A stretch of 64,000 nucleotides of DNA from Actinernus sp. WN-2022 (taxonomy: Eukaryota > Cnidaria > Anthozoa > Actiniaria > Actinernidae): contig JAOWCC010000238.1 of the NCBI GenBank assembly GCA_030867875.1, forward strand, positions 62,001 to 126,000. The letters run 5' to 3'. How positions within the stretch are numbered: position 1 is the first letter of the stretch; each line of letters starts with the position of its first letter. The notes under the pieces were generated by a model, which searched no databases, was not told the origin of the DNA, and saw nothing but the letters and a program-made list of their open reading frames with translations. Position numbers and translations under genes: made by a program. Positions 53,601 to 64,000 of the stretch are shown piece by piece.

Positions 53601-54436
53601 AGGGCTATGTTTTCCCTCCCTCAATGTTGCAGTTGGAGCCGGTCGCGAGTGAGCCATGAAACTTTTGAGAACCGTTTTGGATTCAACATTGAAAGTCGGG
53701 GAAAGGGGTCAGTGTTCCAACGAATATTGGCTGAGATTGTAGCTAGAGAGTCTCTATTGGATTAAGATACTGTTACATGTCTGTTAATATGGGGAAAACT
53801 GAAGAATCCCTCATTGAGCTTGATGACCATGTACAACAACAATTCTGCCGGTAAGATGTTTTAGTGTATACCCGAATGCTGTGCTCGTTTTCTGGTTGAA
53901 GAAATAAACTAAAGCCGGACCTCTTTAAAGAAGTTTATCGATTCCTAATAATTAATTTACATTGTATTGAACGGAACTGCGTCGAACAAACAGGAACTTT
54001 GGCTTTATATTGTACTGCATCAGCTAAGTTTTCCCTTATCCGAGTCTGAGATGTAGTGTGAGTCTTGTCATCTGACTATATCGTATATTTAGTTTAGTTT
54101 AGGTTGTTCTAGTGGAAATTGTGAGCGAATTAAGTTGGAAGACAAATTGCAAAACATACAATATTTAAATAGTATTCGGCGTTAACAGGAGCGGACATGG
54201 AAATGTTTGTGCCGTGTACTGTCTAGTGTGCGAAAACTGCACACAGTTCCGTCAAACTATAAACTTTCCAGTAAAACTACTTCGGTCCGACATGCAGTTT
54301 GAGACTTGTCATCTAACTATATCGTATATTTAGTTTAGTTTAGGTGTTCTAGTGGAAATTGTGAGCGAATTAAGTTGGAAGACAAATTGCAAAACATACG
54401 ATAGTAGTACTCAGCGCAGAGCGTACATGGAGAATA

Positions 54437-54649
54437 TTGTGTTTTAATTGTAAAGATAATTTTAATTTTTTAGAGGTTTTACATTGCAGAGCAGCCAGAA
54501 TTATTTTTAATCTCCCAAGACATGTGCCTTCTCAAGATGTTCTTAGAGTCGCTAAATGGGATAAAGTAGTTTTCATGTATAAATTAAGCCTAGTTAAATT
54601 AATATATAAGATATACAAAGAATTAGTACCATTACTATGGATCACATAA
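54437..54649 (+). pseudogene. non-LTR reverse transcriptase C-terminal fragment, copy C
   Basis: Identical in translation to the fragment at 48280-48492, from which it was duplicated. Confidence 0.7.
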
Positions 54650-56691
54650 TAACTAAGCCTCTTAAATAATTGTAGAAAAACAAATACACTTAATTAGTGA
54701 ACACTCTCCATGATATGGACTTCGATGCATTATCTGTTCAATGCACTCCTCATTTTAAGAAATATTTTTTATTTTATTAGCTTGTATTCCGTGTCTGCTT
54801 GAGCTCACATAAATACAGACCCGGACATTGCTCCGGACGTACGGGGAGCTCTCATGCACACATGTACAGCTGCGAGGGTACATGTGTGTGTTTCTGTGTC
54901 TGTAGCTGTTTGGGTCGATGTTTGTGTTTGTATTTGCAGTCAATTAGTATTTGTAGTATCCTAGATTAGAGATAATATAACTGTACATGTATTTACACCA
55001 TCACAAGCACCCCTGTTTGATATACACTCACATAGATACATACTCATGTTTGCGTACCCGTGCTTCAGTGGGTTGGCGTTAGTTGAAAGTTACATGTAGT
55101 TTCTCACTGTAACCATTCGCTCGTATATAGGTATTGAGAGACCTTATGCATGTCTGTTAATATGGGGAAAACTGAAGAAACCCTCGTTGAGATTGATAAT
55201 CATGTAACAAGAACAATTCTGCCGGTAATTAGGCTTTTTACAAATACAATCAAGAGCATTTATAGTAAGTTGGTCTAAAAGCTATTTAGTAAATCGCACC
55301 GCCATAGACTGGAACGAGACTGTGGTGAAAGGTCATTTGCTCGCATTAAGTGAAAGCCTAATAGGAAACCTATTAATTTGCTAGGTCACGCAAGGTAACT
55401 GGAGTCGGAAGTCAGTCTTGGCTTGCATTCACACATTTTCTCGTTAGTTCACGTTCGTCGATCGGGACAAATGGATTAAAAAAACAATGATTCAGCTTTC
55501 GAACAATGTCAAAGTTGATTTGAAAAAAACCCGGTCCAAGTTAAACGGGAACTGAACACTAAAATCAACCCAACGTCGAAACAAAGATGTATACAAAGGA
55601 GGTAATTAACTTCTGGTATTATTTTTTTCTGTGTTGCGCGTCTTTGAAGAGAAAATTAGTTTTCCTGTTCGATTCTCCGCTGATAAATCTAGATTGTAGA
55701 TAGTCCGAAAACACATAGAGTATAGAACCGTACCGGTCACCGTACCGCATTGATAACAATAGGACAACACAGGTAACCCAAAAATACAAAGACGGCACAC
55801 ACTGATACAACAGATAACCCGAAACAACTAAGCCGATAACACAATTTTTATTATTTTATTATTATGATGATTTTGTATTAATTAAATCATGAAGCGGTAG
55901 TGCACTCATGTTCATTCCTGGTCTGACCCGTGTGAGTTATATTTCAGATCATACTAGTATTTGTATCCTAGTATTTTTGGGCTACCGGTCAGTATCCTAG
56001 GTATCCTAGCTTACGTGAAGTTGCTCGTGCTTATTCGTGTTCTACTTGCGTGCCCTCGTGTTCACTCGTGTTCTACTTTTGATCACAACGTTACGTTTAA
56101 ACAAAGATGTATTCTAAAGATATAAGTTTTGCTATTATATTTTTCTTGTCGCGTCTTTGCAGAGAAAATTAGTTTTCAAGGTTCGATTCTCCGCTGATCA
56201 ATTTAGATTGCGTGTGGCTCAATTCAAAGCAAATTTCCCCATATCGAAGAAAACAATGGTTCGAAATTAGGAGCCATTAGTTTAGCAAAAAAACACAGAC
56301 TTGAGCCGTCTGAGCGGAGGCTGCGACGAAGGTTTCAGCTTTTCTCTTCATAGACGCGTAACGTAGAAAAATTAAATAGCACAATTTATTTATTTCGAAT
56401 ACATCTTTGCATAGATATCGAATTGATTTTAGGCTTTAGTTCGACTGATTGTGCGTGTGTACTAACAGTGATATGGCTGTGTGCAGCTAATAACGATGTG
56501 TACAGAAGTAGCCCGAAAATACAAAGAGAGGGTACCTTACTTAAAACACAAGTAACCCGACACAACTAAGCCAAGCTAGAATAACACAGGTAGCCCGGAA
56601 ATACAAAAAATAGGGTACCCCACTGATAACACAGGTAACCCGATAAAACTATTATAATTATATTTGTTTATTATATTCTTTTGTTAATTAA

Positions 56692-57159
56692 ATAGCCCAC
56701 TTCCGCGATATGCTTTACTTGTCATGCACAAAGGTTTCAACACGAGGCCCCGTGCTAAATAGGCCCTTTGCAGCTAACAAATCACGTGGTTGTACTGGAG
56801 AGCAAAAAAAGAACTGACTTCATTTCTTTCAAGGCCTTGAATTGTACGAGATCGGTATTGCTATTAGAAAAACCTGTTTGTAAAGGCTATTTTCCACCTC
56901 CAATCAATTGCCGATCTTTCTAAAACTGCGTTTTTAAAGATAGCTTGCTCTCCAGTATTCATGGCAACGCCTTTCCCATGGGGATCATGAGCTCAATTCA
57001 TTCGTTAATGAAGTATTATATCAGCACGTGACTGTTAGCTGCAAAGGGCCTATTAAATTTATTATTTTCTCTGTGAAAAGAATGAATTTAATTCAGCACG
57101 GAGCCTCGTTTTGAAACCGTTGTGCGTGACAAGTAAAGCATATCGCGGAAGTAGGCTAT
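56692..57159. mobile_element. nested MITE, copy C
   Basis: Duplicate of 50535-51002 at the same offset of 6157. Confidence 0.85.
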
Positions 57160-58862
57160 TATGAATCGCTGTGCACTCGTTTTCACTCATGTCCTGACTC
57201 ATGTGGAGTTTTAGAACAAATCATCTTAGTATTTGGATCCTAGTATTTTTGGGCTACCTGTGTTATCCTAGGGTACCCTGGCTTACTTTAAGTCGCTTGT
57301 GTTCTACTTTTGTTCACTCGTGTTCTGACTCATTTTAGATGAGATCAACTGTGTGTGCGTACTGTCGCATCTGATTGTGCGTTGTAATTGGCAAACACGC
57401 AGTATCTGAGATAGTCCGCGTTACAAAAAATACGCTGGAGTTCAAGCTGCGTGCAGCTTCTTGTTTAAACATGGTATCCCATCATTTACAATCAATGCTC
57501 CTCCAGAGTCAGCCATGTATTTTAGCCATGTATTACACTTTCTTAGTATCCAGAGAGCCGTTTAACAGTTGTGATGACACAAAATGCTCCTGACTGTATC
57601 TTAGAACATAAACTACATTTTGTAAATGTTTCCGAGGAACATGTACATGTACTCAGATCACATGAGTATTTGCACCCTTTGGGCCTTTGACTCGATAACT
57701 TATGTACTCTTGTATCCATTCTCAGTACTTTCATGTCTGAGTCCTGTATTTTGCATTCTTAATAAAATGCCTGGTTTGGCAACTTTTATATTTCAGGTCT
57801 AGAAAAGCCGAAAGGCAATAATAATCCCCATTTCCAATTTTAGACATATTAGTTATGGATAATACTATAATACTATAATACTATAATACATTGTACCGTA
57901 GATTGAAACCGCAAGCCAGTGAAAAATCTGATCAAAATAATTTAGCTGATGCATGATCACAATATTTTGGTGGGAAAATGTAACTAAAACTTGGAAACGT
58001 AGATAAAAAAAGGGAAACTCCAGTTCTAAAAGCAATAAAAGTCATTTATATAAGGAAGGGTTTCTTCATCAACCCAGCTTACTGCTAGTTTTTGTCTGGC
58101 CCTGGAGTTTTTAAAAAAATATAATAAATTATTTCCACAGAAAACCATTCAAACGTATTTGCTTTTGCTTGTACTTTTGTTCTTTTTTTCCACCGAGTTC
58201 TTGCATTTCTTTTGCAAAGACAATTCATTAACTGTTGCAATAGTTACATTTTCATTTATTTCAATGCATGTACTTAATGTACTCTTTGTCTTATAACACA
58301 AAACACACAGGCATGAAAAATACAGTCGCTTTTGAAGATAAGGGAAATGCTAGTGTGAAATAACATTTAATGCAAGCAGTGACACAAGCAAATAAAATGC
58401 CATGTGCTGAACTTGTTTACAAAAAGCCTTGTAGTAGTTTGGATAAGGATTAAAATGCCACTTTAAAGCAAGTTTCACTACTATACAATTTATATATTTT
58501 ATATCTATTTTATTTCAATTTTATACATATTGTAAGAGCACTGAGACTTGCGTTAAGTGCTCCTAAACATATTATTATTATTATTATTATTATTACTGAC
58601 TAGCTGGGTTTAGCAGCTGTATATTTTATCCTCAAGCATGCAGATCTATAAAATGATTAAATTATGCATGATGAACTCAACCCAGATAGCCAATCACTTT
58701 CTTACGATGCTCCAATAATTTATAATGTAAATCATCAATACTCTAACAAAACTACTACTTACATCAACAGAACAGTTAGCCTGGTTATAAGGAGCCAATC
58801 AAACTCATACACTTTCTTAGGATGCTCCATAATTTATAATGTAAATCATCAATACTACTTAC

Positions 58863-58985
58863 ATGTACATCAACAGAGTTTGGCCACCTGTGTTCTCCAG
58901 TAACAGTGTTGTAGAAGAACAAAGTCTCACCAAACTTGCACTTGTATTCATACCACTTACAATCCTCAGTTGCCATCTCCATAAT
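58863..58985 (-). CDS. exon encoding a WW-domain-like segment, copy 2
   Basis: Same 41 codons and same splice sites as 52707-52829. Its presence in both units with no coding change is explained by the recent duplication and says nothing about selection. If both are spliced into one transcript, the protein would carry two WW modules in tandem. Confidence 0.65.
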
Positions 58986-59614
58986 CTGTAATGTAGGGGA
59001 CAGGAGATAATATGAGGTAGTTAAACAGGGGTTAGATTACAACAGACATGTGGTGAACTGAACAGATCATCCAATGAGAACAGCCTTTCTGAAAATACTT
59101 ATTTTTCTTCCAAGTTTCCTGATCTGTATATGTACACTGTACAGCTTCCATTTGTGATTTTGTTTGTATAATTGACAGACCATTCTCATGCTCATACATG
59201 ATTGGATGATTGTGACAAAAGTATGCAAATACGTTAATTTACGCATCGTGCTGTAAAGGGTAATGACTAACATTCTCCCTTTTTGACTGCCAGTCAGGCA
59301 GATAAGATATTAGCCCACCCCCTTTTAAGGGTGTGTGTTTGCCTTGGCACCTATATAGTTGATGTGTTTCTGTGGAATGTTCATGGTTTTACTTAGTTTG
59401 TTCAATAGTCGTGATAACTTCAGTTCTTAAGCTCTCGGCTCAATTAACTGTCTACTGGTTTTTAAATTGAGTAGGTACAGTGTACATGGTATTTTTACAT
59501 AGAAATATGTATATTTGGTATATCTAAATTTTGGGATTTTCTGGTGTAATTAGTTAATACAGCAAGATTTTGACATAATTTGAATGTTGTCTTCTGGAGC
59601 TCACTCATGACTCG

Positions 59615-60046
59615 CCCTGAAAAACAATGTTTGTTATTGACGACTATTAAATCTAATGCTGTGTTCGTTTGCGGTATGTAAATTGTATACTACTGCCAAA
59701 TAAAGTACGAGATTTACGAAATACTGTACATCAATCAACTCGGCAATGTTCTATATGTTAATGACATAACTGATGTCAGTTATTAAGGCCCATATTCCTG
59801 TCCGTAAAATTCTTCTCAATTTCATGGCTGCTACCATCTTGGATATTATGACGTCACACGGTTGTCCCTATTGTTACACAACAAAAGAGCTATTGTTGTC
59901 TGACAATAGTGGCAACCCTGTGACGTCATAATATCCAAGATGGCGACACACAGGACAGAAAAATCGGTACAATTTACGGGAAACAAACACAGCATTATAG
60001 TTAGGTATCCATAACAAACCATGAGTGCAAATAGTGCTGTACAGGG
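59615..60046. mobile_element. foldback MITE with YY1- and CRE-like sites, copy 2
   Basis: Related to 15740-16151 (CCCTGAAAAACAATGTTTGT at the left end, ACAAAAGAGCTATTGTTGTC at the centre). Each inner arm has ATGACGTCA, a full CRE, next to CCATCTTGGATAT / ATATCCAAGATGGCG, a YY1-type core. Arms are less alike than in copy 1. Confidence 0.75.
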
Positions 60047-60452
60047 GTGATTATCTTTAAAAGGTATTTGCCAGTTTGGATATACCACGAGATACTCGCA
60101 GAGTCTGTCGTTTTTGACCCGGGTTTTTGATCAAGCTATTTTCTCCAAAACGATGAGCTCGACCTAACAGGGTCGAAAGGCAGTGCTTGTCGAGTTGTAA
60201 ATGATTAATTACCAAATTTTTGTTCGATTATTATTCGATTTTCGAACGGATCGAGCTCGCGCGCTGAAATTTTATCCACGAACTGAGTTTGATTATAAAA
60301 TAAAGTAAGATCGATTACGTTTCTCAGTCCAACGCCAGGCATATAAGTTACAACGACCGATCAAATTCGGAGTTGCCATTAAATTCCACTCAGTAACATC
60401 TTCTAACTTTCTAATATGATAGAAAAGCACTTACCAAACAAATACAGTTGTA
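60047..60452. other. intergenic, nothing recognised
   Basis: No repeat or coding signal seen in this stretch. Confidence 0.45.
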
Positions 60453-60989
60453 CTCTATCAATTCCAAGCCCGCCCATGCCCCCCCCGGGCATTTGTGGGG
60501 ATTTTGTCATTTTGGAATCAGAACGTTGCAAATGCCCCACCGTGGGGCCAGCTAAGTTATGCAAATGCCCCACCCAGGGGCAAGTATAGCGAACGCGCCA
60601 AATTTCTTCGCCGTTTCAAAGCCACATTTCACCGCTTTTCTTTATTAAAGTAATGCAGTACTCACCTTCAAACACTTTCGTAAGTGCCCCCAAATCCCAC
60701 ATTCACTAGCCAGTTCCCAACAAACCGCACACTTCACCCCGAAACTGGGAAATTCCTAACGTCATGTTCACGGATGACTTTTCCGCCGCCATGTTGATCG
60801 ATGAAGCAAGCACGTGTTGATCAGTTGAGCAAAACAAAATCAAACACAGGGGAGGGGTGGGATATTTATTTGACAAATGCCCTGGGCCCGGGCTGACGAA
60901 AAACAAATGCCCCACCCCAGGGACAGATAGGTTGTCAAATGCCCCATCTTGCCCGGGGGGGGGGATGGGCGGGCTTGGAATTGATAGAG
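60453..60989. mobile_element. GC-rich TIR element with AAATGCCCCAC iterons
   Basis: CTCTATCAATTCCAAGCCCG at the left is the exact inverse of the right end, CGGGCTTGGAATTGATAGAG. Near both ends (C)AAATGCCCCACC-like motifs recur (60529, 60560, 60880, 60905, 60936), candidate protein-binding iterons. C and G runs (CCCCCCCC, GGGGGGGGGG) flank the inner side. A 95-codon minus-strand frame here is proline-rich because of base composition and is not taken as a gene. Confidence 0.85.
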
Positions 60990-61075
60990 ACATTACTCTT
61001 TAGCGAACTCTCGCCCAGTGGTAGAAGTTTACCACAGGAAGCCCGGCGATCGATAAAAGTGTACCGTCGCTGCAC

Positions 61076-61387
61076 CGCGGCAAAACGGTATGCTCCGCTG
61101 GCCGAAAGAACGAAGGCTCTGGATACATTTTGTAACTCACAGTGAATTAGAAATTAAGAAACCTTCAACCTGTGAAAGTCTTAGGCTTAGCTTTTATATA
61201 GTTTTCTTGTTTTTCGCGAAACATTTAACGTAAATGCGCACACGTACTGAAATTAGAAACAGGGGTGATTTCCTGTTTTCTTTTTATAGTTTCGGCGGGA
61301 AACAGGAGGACGCGACCGACTCATCAAAACGCACCGCGGAAAAATTAAACGCTATGCTCCACTGGCCGAAAGAACGAAGGCTATGGA
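61076..61387 (+). repeat. 55-bp direct repeat, 257 bp apart
   Basis: GCACCGCGGCAAAA, CGGTATGCTCCGCTGGCCGA and AAGAACGAAGGCT at 61073-61122 return at 61331-61384 with changes. Noncoding; purpose unknown. Confidence 0.75.
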
Positions 61388-61893
61388 ATTCAAATACAAA
61401 TTTCCGAGGGCTAAAAAAATCATTCTTTTAATTTCGGCGTTGGTTTCGGCGGGAAGACGCGCGTGCGACTGGCGCATGTGCGCGACGTTTTCCCGCGGTG
61501 CGATAGTCGATTGCCACAGGAACCCCACTCACACTGAGTCCGACTAAACGACTTCATCAGTGACGCGTGGACGGTAGTCAACTTAGCATGATCATCAAGG
61601 TACAAAACATATTTCGTGGGTAAGTAAATTCACATCAAAACACGAGAGTAATAAGGAGCACTGAAGGAATTGTGGTAAAAATACGATCACAATTTATTTA
61701 CACTCGCTGTAGTAAATGTTCAATTTTTTGTCCTTTCGCATAATCACATGCAATTTTGTCCACGCATATCATTTCCGTGTCCTTGCGCATGACCACAATG
61801 CACTGCGCTGACAATGCGCCAAAAAACGGCGCCACTACACAAAGTAAAACTGCTGCCTTGCTCGCTCGCTGCGGCAGAAATAATCAGACTACA
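61388..61893. other. intergenic, nothing recognised
   Basis: Contains GC-rich GGCGCATGTGCGCGACG near 61470 and no recognisable gene. Confidence 0.45.
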
Positions 61894-62025
61894 ACGGATA
61901 AAATGACTGCGCTTTTTAGTTCAAAGTTAAAATTAAATTCAAGCAACGTAAACTCCCAGAAGCAACACATGTTAAGTCGGCCTTTCTTCTTTTACATTCA
62001 ATTCAACTAAATGCTACCGACGATT
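61894..62025 (+). repeat. Gypsy-associated noncoding block, copy 2
   Basis: Direct copy of 156-285 (CTGCGCTTTTTAGTTCAAAG, AAGCAACACATGTTAAGTCG, CAATTCAACTAAATGCTACC). Confidence 0.7.
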
Positions 62026-62400
62026 ATGGACATAACGTTGATCTCTCGACTTCTTTGACTTCAACCACAGGCAGCCCAAGCTAATGATTTTACAAGGAAT
62101 GTATGGCAATGTTTAGAACAAAATCTAAAACTGTACTAAAATGATCAATAAAGTCATGAAATCTTACCTGTGTGTTGTGAAGTTGTTCCACTTCATCACT
62201 GATGCGTTTATTTCTGGTTTGAGGCACTTATGTGGTGTTTTCCTCCCCTATATAAATATTGAGTAGGCAGGAAACACGAGACGCCATTTGTCCCCATTTG
62301 TCCATGTGGCGACTCTTCCGGAGGCCTCGTAATTCTTCGAAAATCAAAACTTTCAGCATTTTACCTCCAGGACCCTTTCCCACATTCCTCTAGCAATCAT

Positions 62401-62960
62401 TTGATCGATCGAGGAGAGTCCCGTATTGAATACTGTACAGAGTTAAGAATCATAATGCTCTCGACGGCCAGTCAAGGCGTCATTGAGCAAGTTGATGAGC
62501 CCACGGACTGGGTCAACTCGATGGTCGCTGTCAAAAAGAAAACACGGAAAAACTTCCGTTCTGCATTGATCCGCGTCCGCCGAACAAGGCAACCAAGAGA
62601 CAACACTATTACTTATCGACGATCGAGGAGATAACGACAAGCTAAAGGAGCGAAGTATTTCTCAACCCTAGAGGCGCTATCAGGGTATTGGCAGATACCA
62701 CGTTTGCAACGCCCTTTGGCATATATAGTTTCACTCGAATACCCTTCGGCATTCACAGCGCACAAAAATAGTCTTTTATAAGAGACTGCATGAACTTCTC
62801 GATAACTCCCAGGAATCGAGATAGATATCGACGACATTCTCGTCTGAGGTAGAACCCCAGGAGAACACGAGAGACTTGAGGAACGCTATAGAAAGCAAGA
62901 CAGTGCAACCTGAGACTTAACCCTGACAAGTGGAAGCTCAGGCGTCCCGATGGTTTGTAC
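62401..62960 (+). pseudogene. Ty3/Gypsy reverse transcriptase (copy 2), frameshifted
   Basis: Recognisable RT blocks in order across several frames: QGVIEQVDEPTDWVNSMV (62476-62530), FCIDPRPPNKATKRQHYY (about 62560-62610), KYFSTLEALSGYWQIP (about 62653-62700, first catalytic Asp replaced by Glu), FATPFGIYSFTRIPFGIHSA (about 62703-62762) and IDIDDILV (about 62824-62850), again followed by a stop. Enough remains to place it in the same element as copy 1. It is non-functional. Confidence 0.88.
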
Positions 62961-63335
62961 ATTAGCCATGTACTCTCAAGAGAATGTGCAAGCCAGACGC
63001 TTCCAAAGTGGAAACCATAACCAGTATCTCAGGTGTCAGAGCATCGCTACGCGAGCTGTTCAAGAAGGAAATCGCGTGGCAGAATGTCACGAACAGTCAC
63101 TCCCTGATATCAAGAAGCTCTTAACGGAAACGAGCCCAGGAATCCTGAAGTACTACAACCCAACGCAGTCAGTGCAGTTGCAGGTAAACGGCGCGCGTAA
63201 GTCAGGTCTTACCGAGTGCAGTGTAACTGACAGGATGGATCACCCTGAAGCTGATTGCAGGTACGCGCATATCGAAACGGAACTGCTAGCTGTAGTGTTT
63301 GGCTTTGAATGTTTGGACCACAAACCATAACACGG
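62961..63335 (+). pseudogene. Ty3/Gypsy RT thumb and RNase H region (copy 2)
   Basis: Open for 126 codons: 'CHEQSLPDIKKLLTETSPGI', LKYYNPTQSVQLQVNGARKS, then AHIETELLAVVFGFECLDHK. These are the connection and RNase H (RH) blocks that follow RT in Gypsy pol; KYYNP..VQLQVxA normally ends with the first RH Asp, here replaced by an NGAR stretch. A short deletion relative to copy 1 removes the MPTPEDK segment near 63028. Confidence 0.8.
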
Positions 63336-63780
63336 AAACCACTAGACAGGGCGCCCGCTACACTACGACGAATGCTGCTTCGTTTAGGTTTAGCAGGTTG
63401 GATTAATAGCAGCTAAATAGCTCGTCTAAAGGTACGACAGACATGAATGTAGCTCTGCACTGCAGACTCACTCTCAAGAACACACCTCCCAACAACTGAC
63501 ACGGAGGATGAAGAGCTAGTGAAATGCGTCATTCAGTCGCATAATTAGTGACCAGAAGATAGTAGAACTTCAAGGAGTGATATCAAGTGACACAACCATG
63601 ATAAAAGATTAGACAGGCTGACTGAACCATAAAGAAAGTGTCCCAGTTTAGATTCGTGAATACTGGTCCATCAAAGACGAACTCTCTGTTAACGACGGCG
63701 AGACAATCGTCGTCCCTCAAGCATTGAGAAGAGGTCCTGAAGAAGATTCACGAATGACACCTACTCATCGAAAGAGGCAG
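63336..63780 (+). pseudogene. Ty3/Gypsy RNase H to integrase linker (copy 2)
   Basis: Broken frames with RKPLDRAPATLRRMLLRL, TDTEDEELVKCVIQSH and QALRRGPEED-like coding, the linker and zinc-finger side of integrase. This part is deleted in copy 1, so the two copies carry complementary deletions. Confidence 0.7.
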
Positions 63781-64000
63781 ACTTCGAGCCTCCTATTGGG
63801 AGATCGCATCTCTACGCTGTACAACTACACAAAGCGTATTCAAGAAAATTAAACCGATCTTCTCGAGACATGGGATACCGGAAATAGTCAAGTCGGACAA
63901 TGGACCATAATACAGTTCCGGTGAATTTGCAAGGTTTGCTGCGGATTGGAATTTCAAGTTCGTAACAGCGAGTCCCACTCAGTACTCGCAGTCCAACGGC
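63781..64000 (+). pseudogene. Ty3/Gypsy integrase core (copy 2), cut by window end
   Basis: FSRHGIPEIVKSDNGP-stop-YSSGEFARFAADWNFKFV and SQSNG at the last bases. The SDNG catalytic Asp is kept but a TAA interrupts it (CCA TAA TAC). The third catalytic residue lies beyond the window. Confidence 0.85.

Larger units (their letters stand above)
53601..59442 (+). repeat. second unit of a 6.16-kb tandem duplication
   Basis: Copies 47444-53301 at an offset of 6157 (6156 after a one-base deletion near 57600). I noticed only a handful of differences over the first 5.5 kb (for example near 54156, 55874 and 57600). From about 59168 to the end, differences rise sharply to several per 100 bp. The unit begins inside the composite repeat and includes its greater part (copy C, to 57465) and the WW exon. 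Confidence 0.92.

Noticed and set aside
60706..60993. 95-residue proline-rich minus-strand frame
   Set aside because: It lies across C- and G-rich iterons of a TIR element; the composition explains both the openness and the prolines.

Overview
This is a window of animal nuclear DNA, most likely from an anthozoan cnidarian such as a coral or sea anemone. That assignment is inference: the one recognisable host gene is split into exons at what I recall as the human boundaries, the splice sites are ordinary GT-AG, and the repeats (tRNA-headed SINEs, many foldback elements, Ty3/Gypsy remnants) suit such a genome. There is no prokaryotic gene organisation.

Layout. 1-1.75 kb: a decayed Ty3/Gypsy fragment. 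2.8-4.1 kb: small foldback elements. 5.6-5.76 kb: a tRNA-derived SINE head. 5.9-10.5 kb: copy A of a composite repeat carrying a non-LTR reverse-transcriptase tail and a nested MITE. 10.8-29.0 kb (+): the GDP-mannose 4,6-dehydratase locus (gmds). Nine of the twelve expected exons can be read. Exons 2-4 are missing, and exons 1, 6, 7 and 9 carry indels or local frame shifts, so this copy is probably a pseudogene even though its last three exons look intact. Its introns hold six unrelated tandem arrays (unit lengths 52, about 88-91, 140, 16, 24 and 16/19 bp), several MITEs and a Harbinger-like element with a Myb/SANT-like ORF remnant.

29.6-36.0 kb: a chain of inverted-repeat elements, including hairpins with arms of about 790, 250 and 480 bp. 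36.85-42.54 kb: a 5.7-kb element with long terminal inverted repeats around one long minus-strand gene. That gene now carries five lesions. It combines an acidic residue set like PIN/FEN (XPG-type) nucleases with a C-terminal tesmin/TSO1-like CXC cysteine cluster. It is the best candidate here for a poorly described mobile system.

42.5-43.8 kb: a degenerate AT-rich tandem repeat. 45.2 kb: a second SINE family. 46.4-59.4 kb: copies B and C of the composite repeat inside a 6.16-kb tandem duplication that also duplicates a minus-strand WW-domain exon. 59.6-61.4 kb: a foldback element with YY1/CRE-like sites and a GC-rich TIR element. 62.4-64.0 kb: a second copy of the same Gypsy element, running off the end of the window.

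No working multi-gene pathway is visible. Most of the sequence is repeats in and around one damaged metabolic gene. All family calls come from reading the translations by eye; no database search was run.
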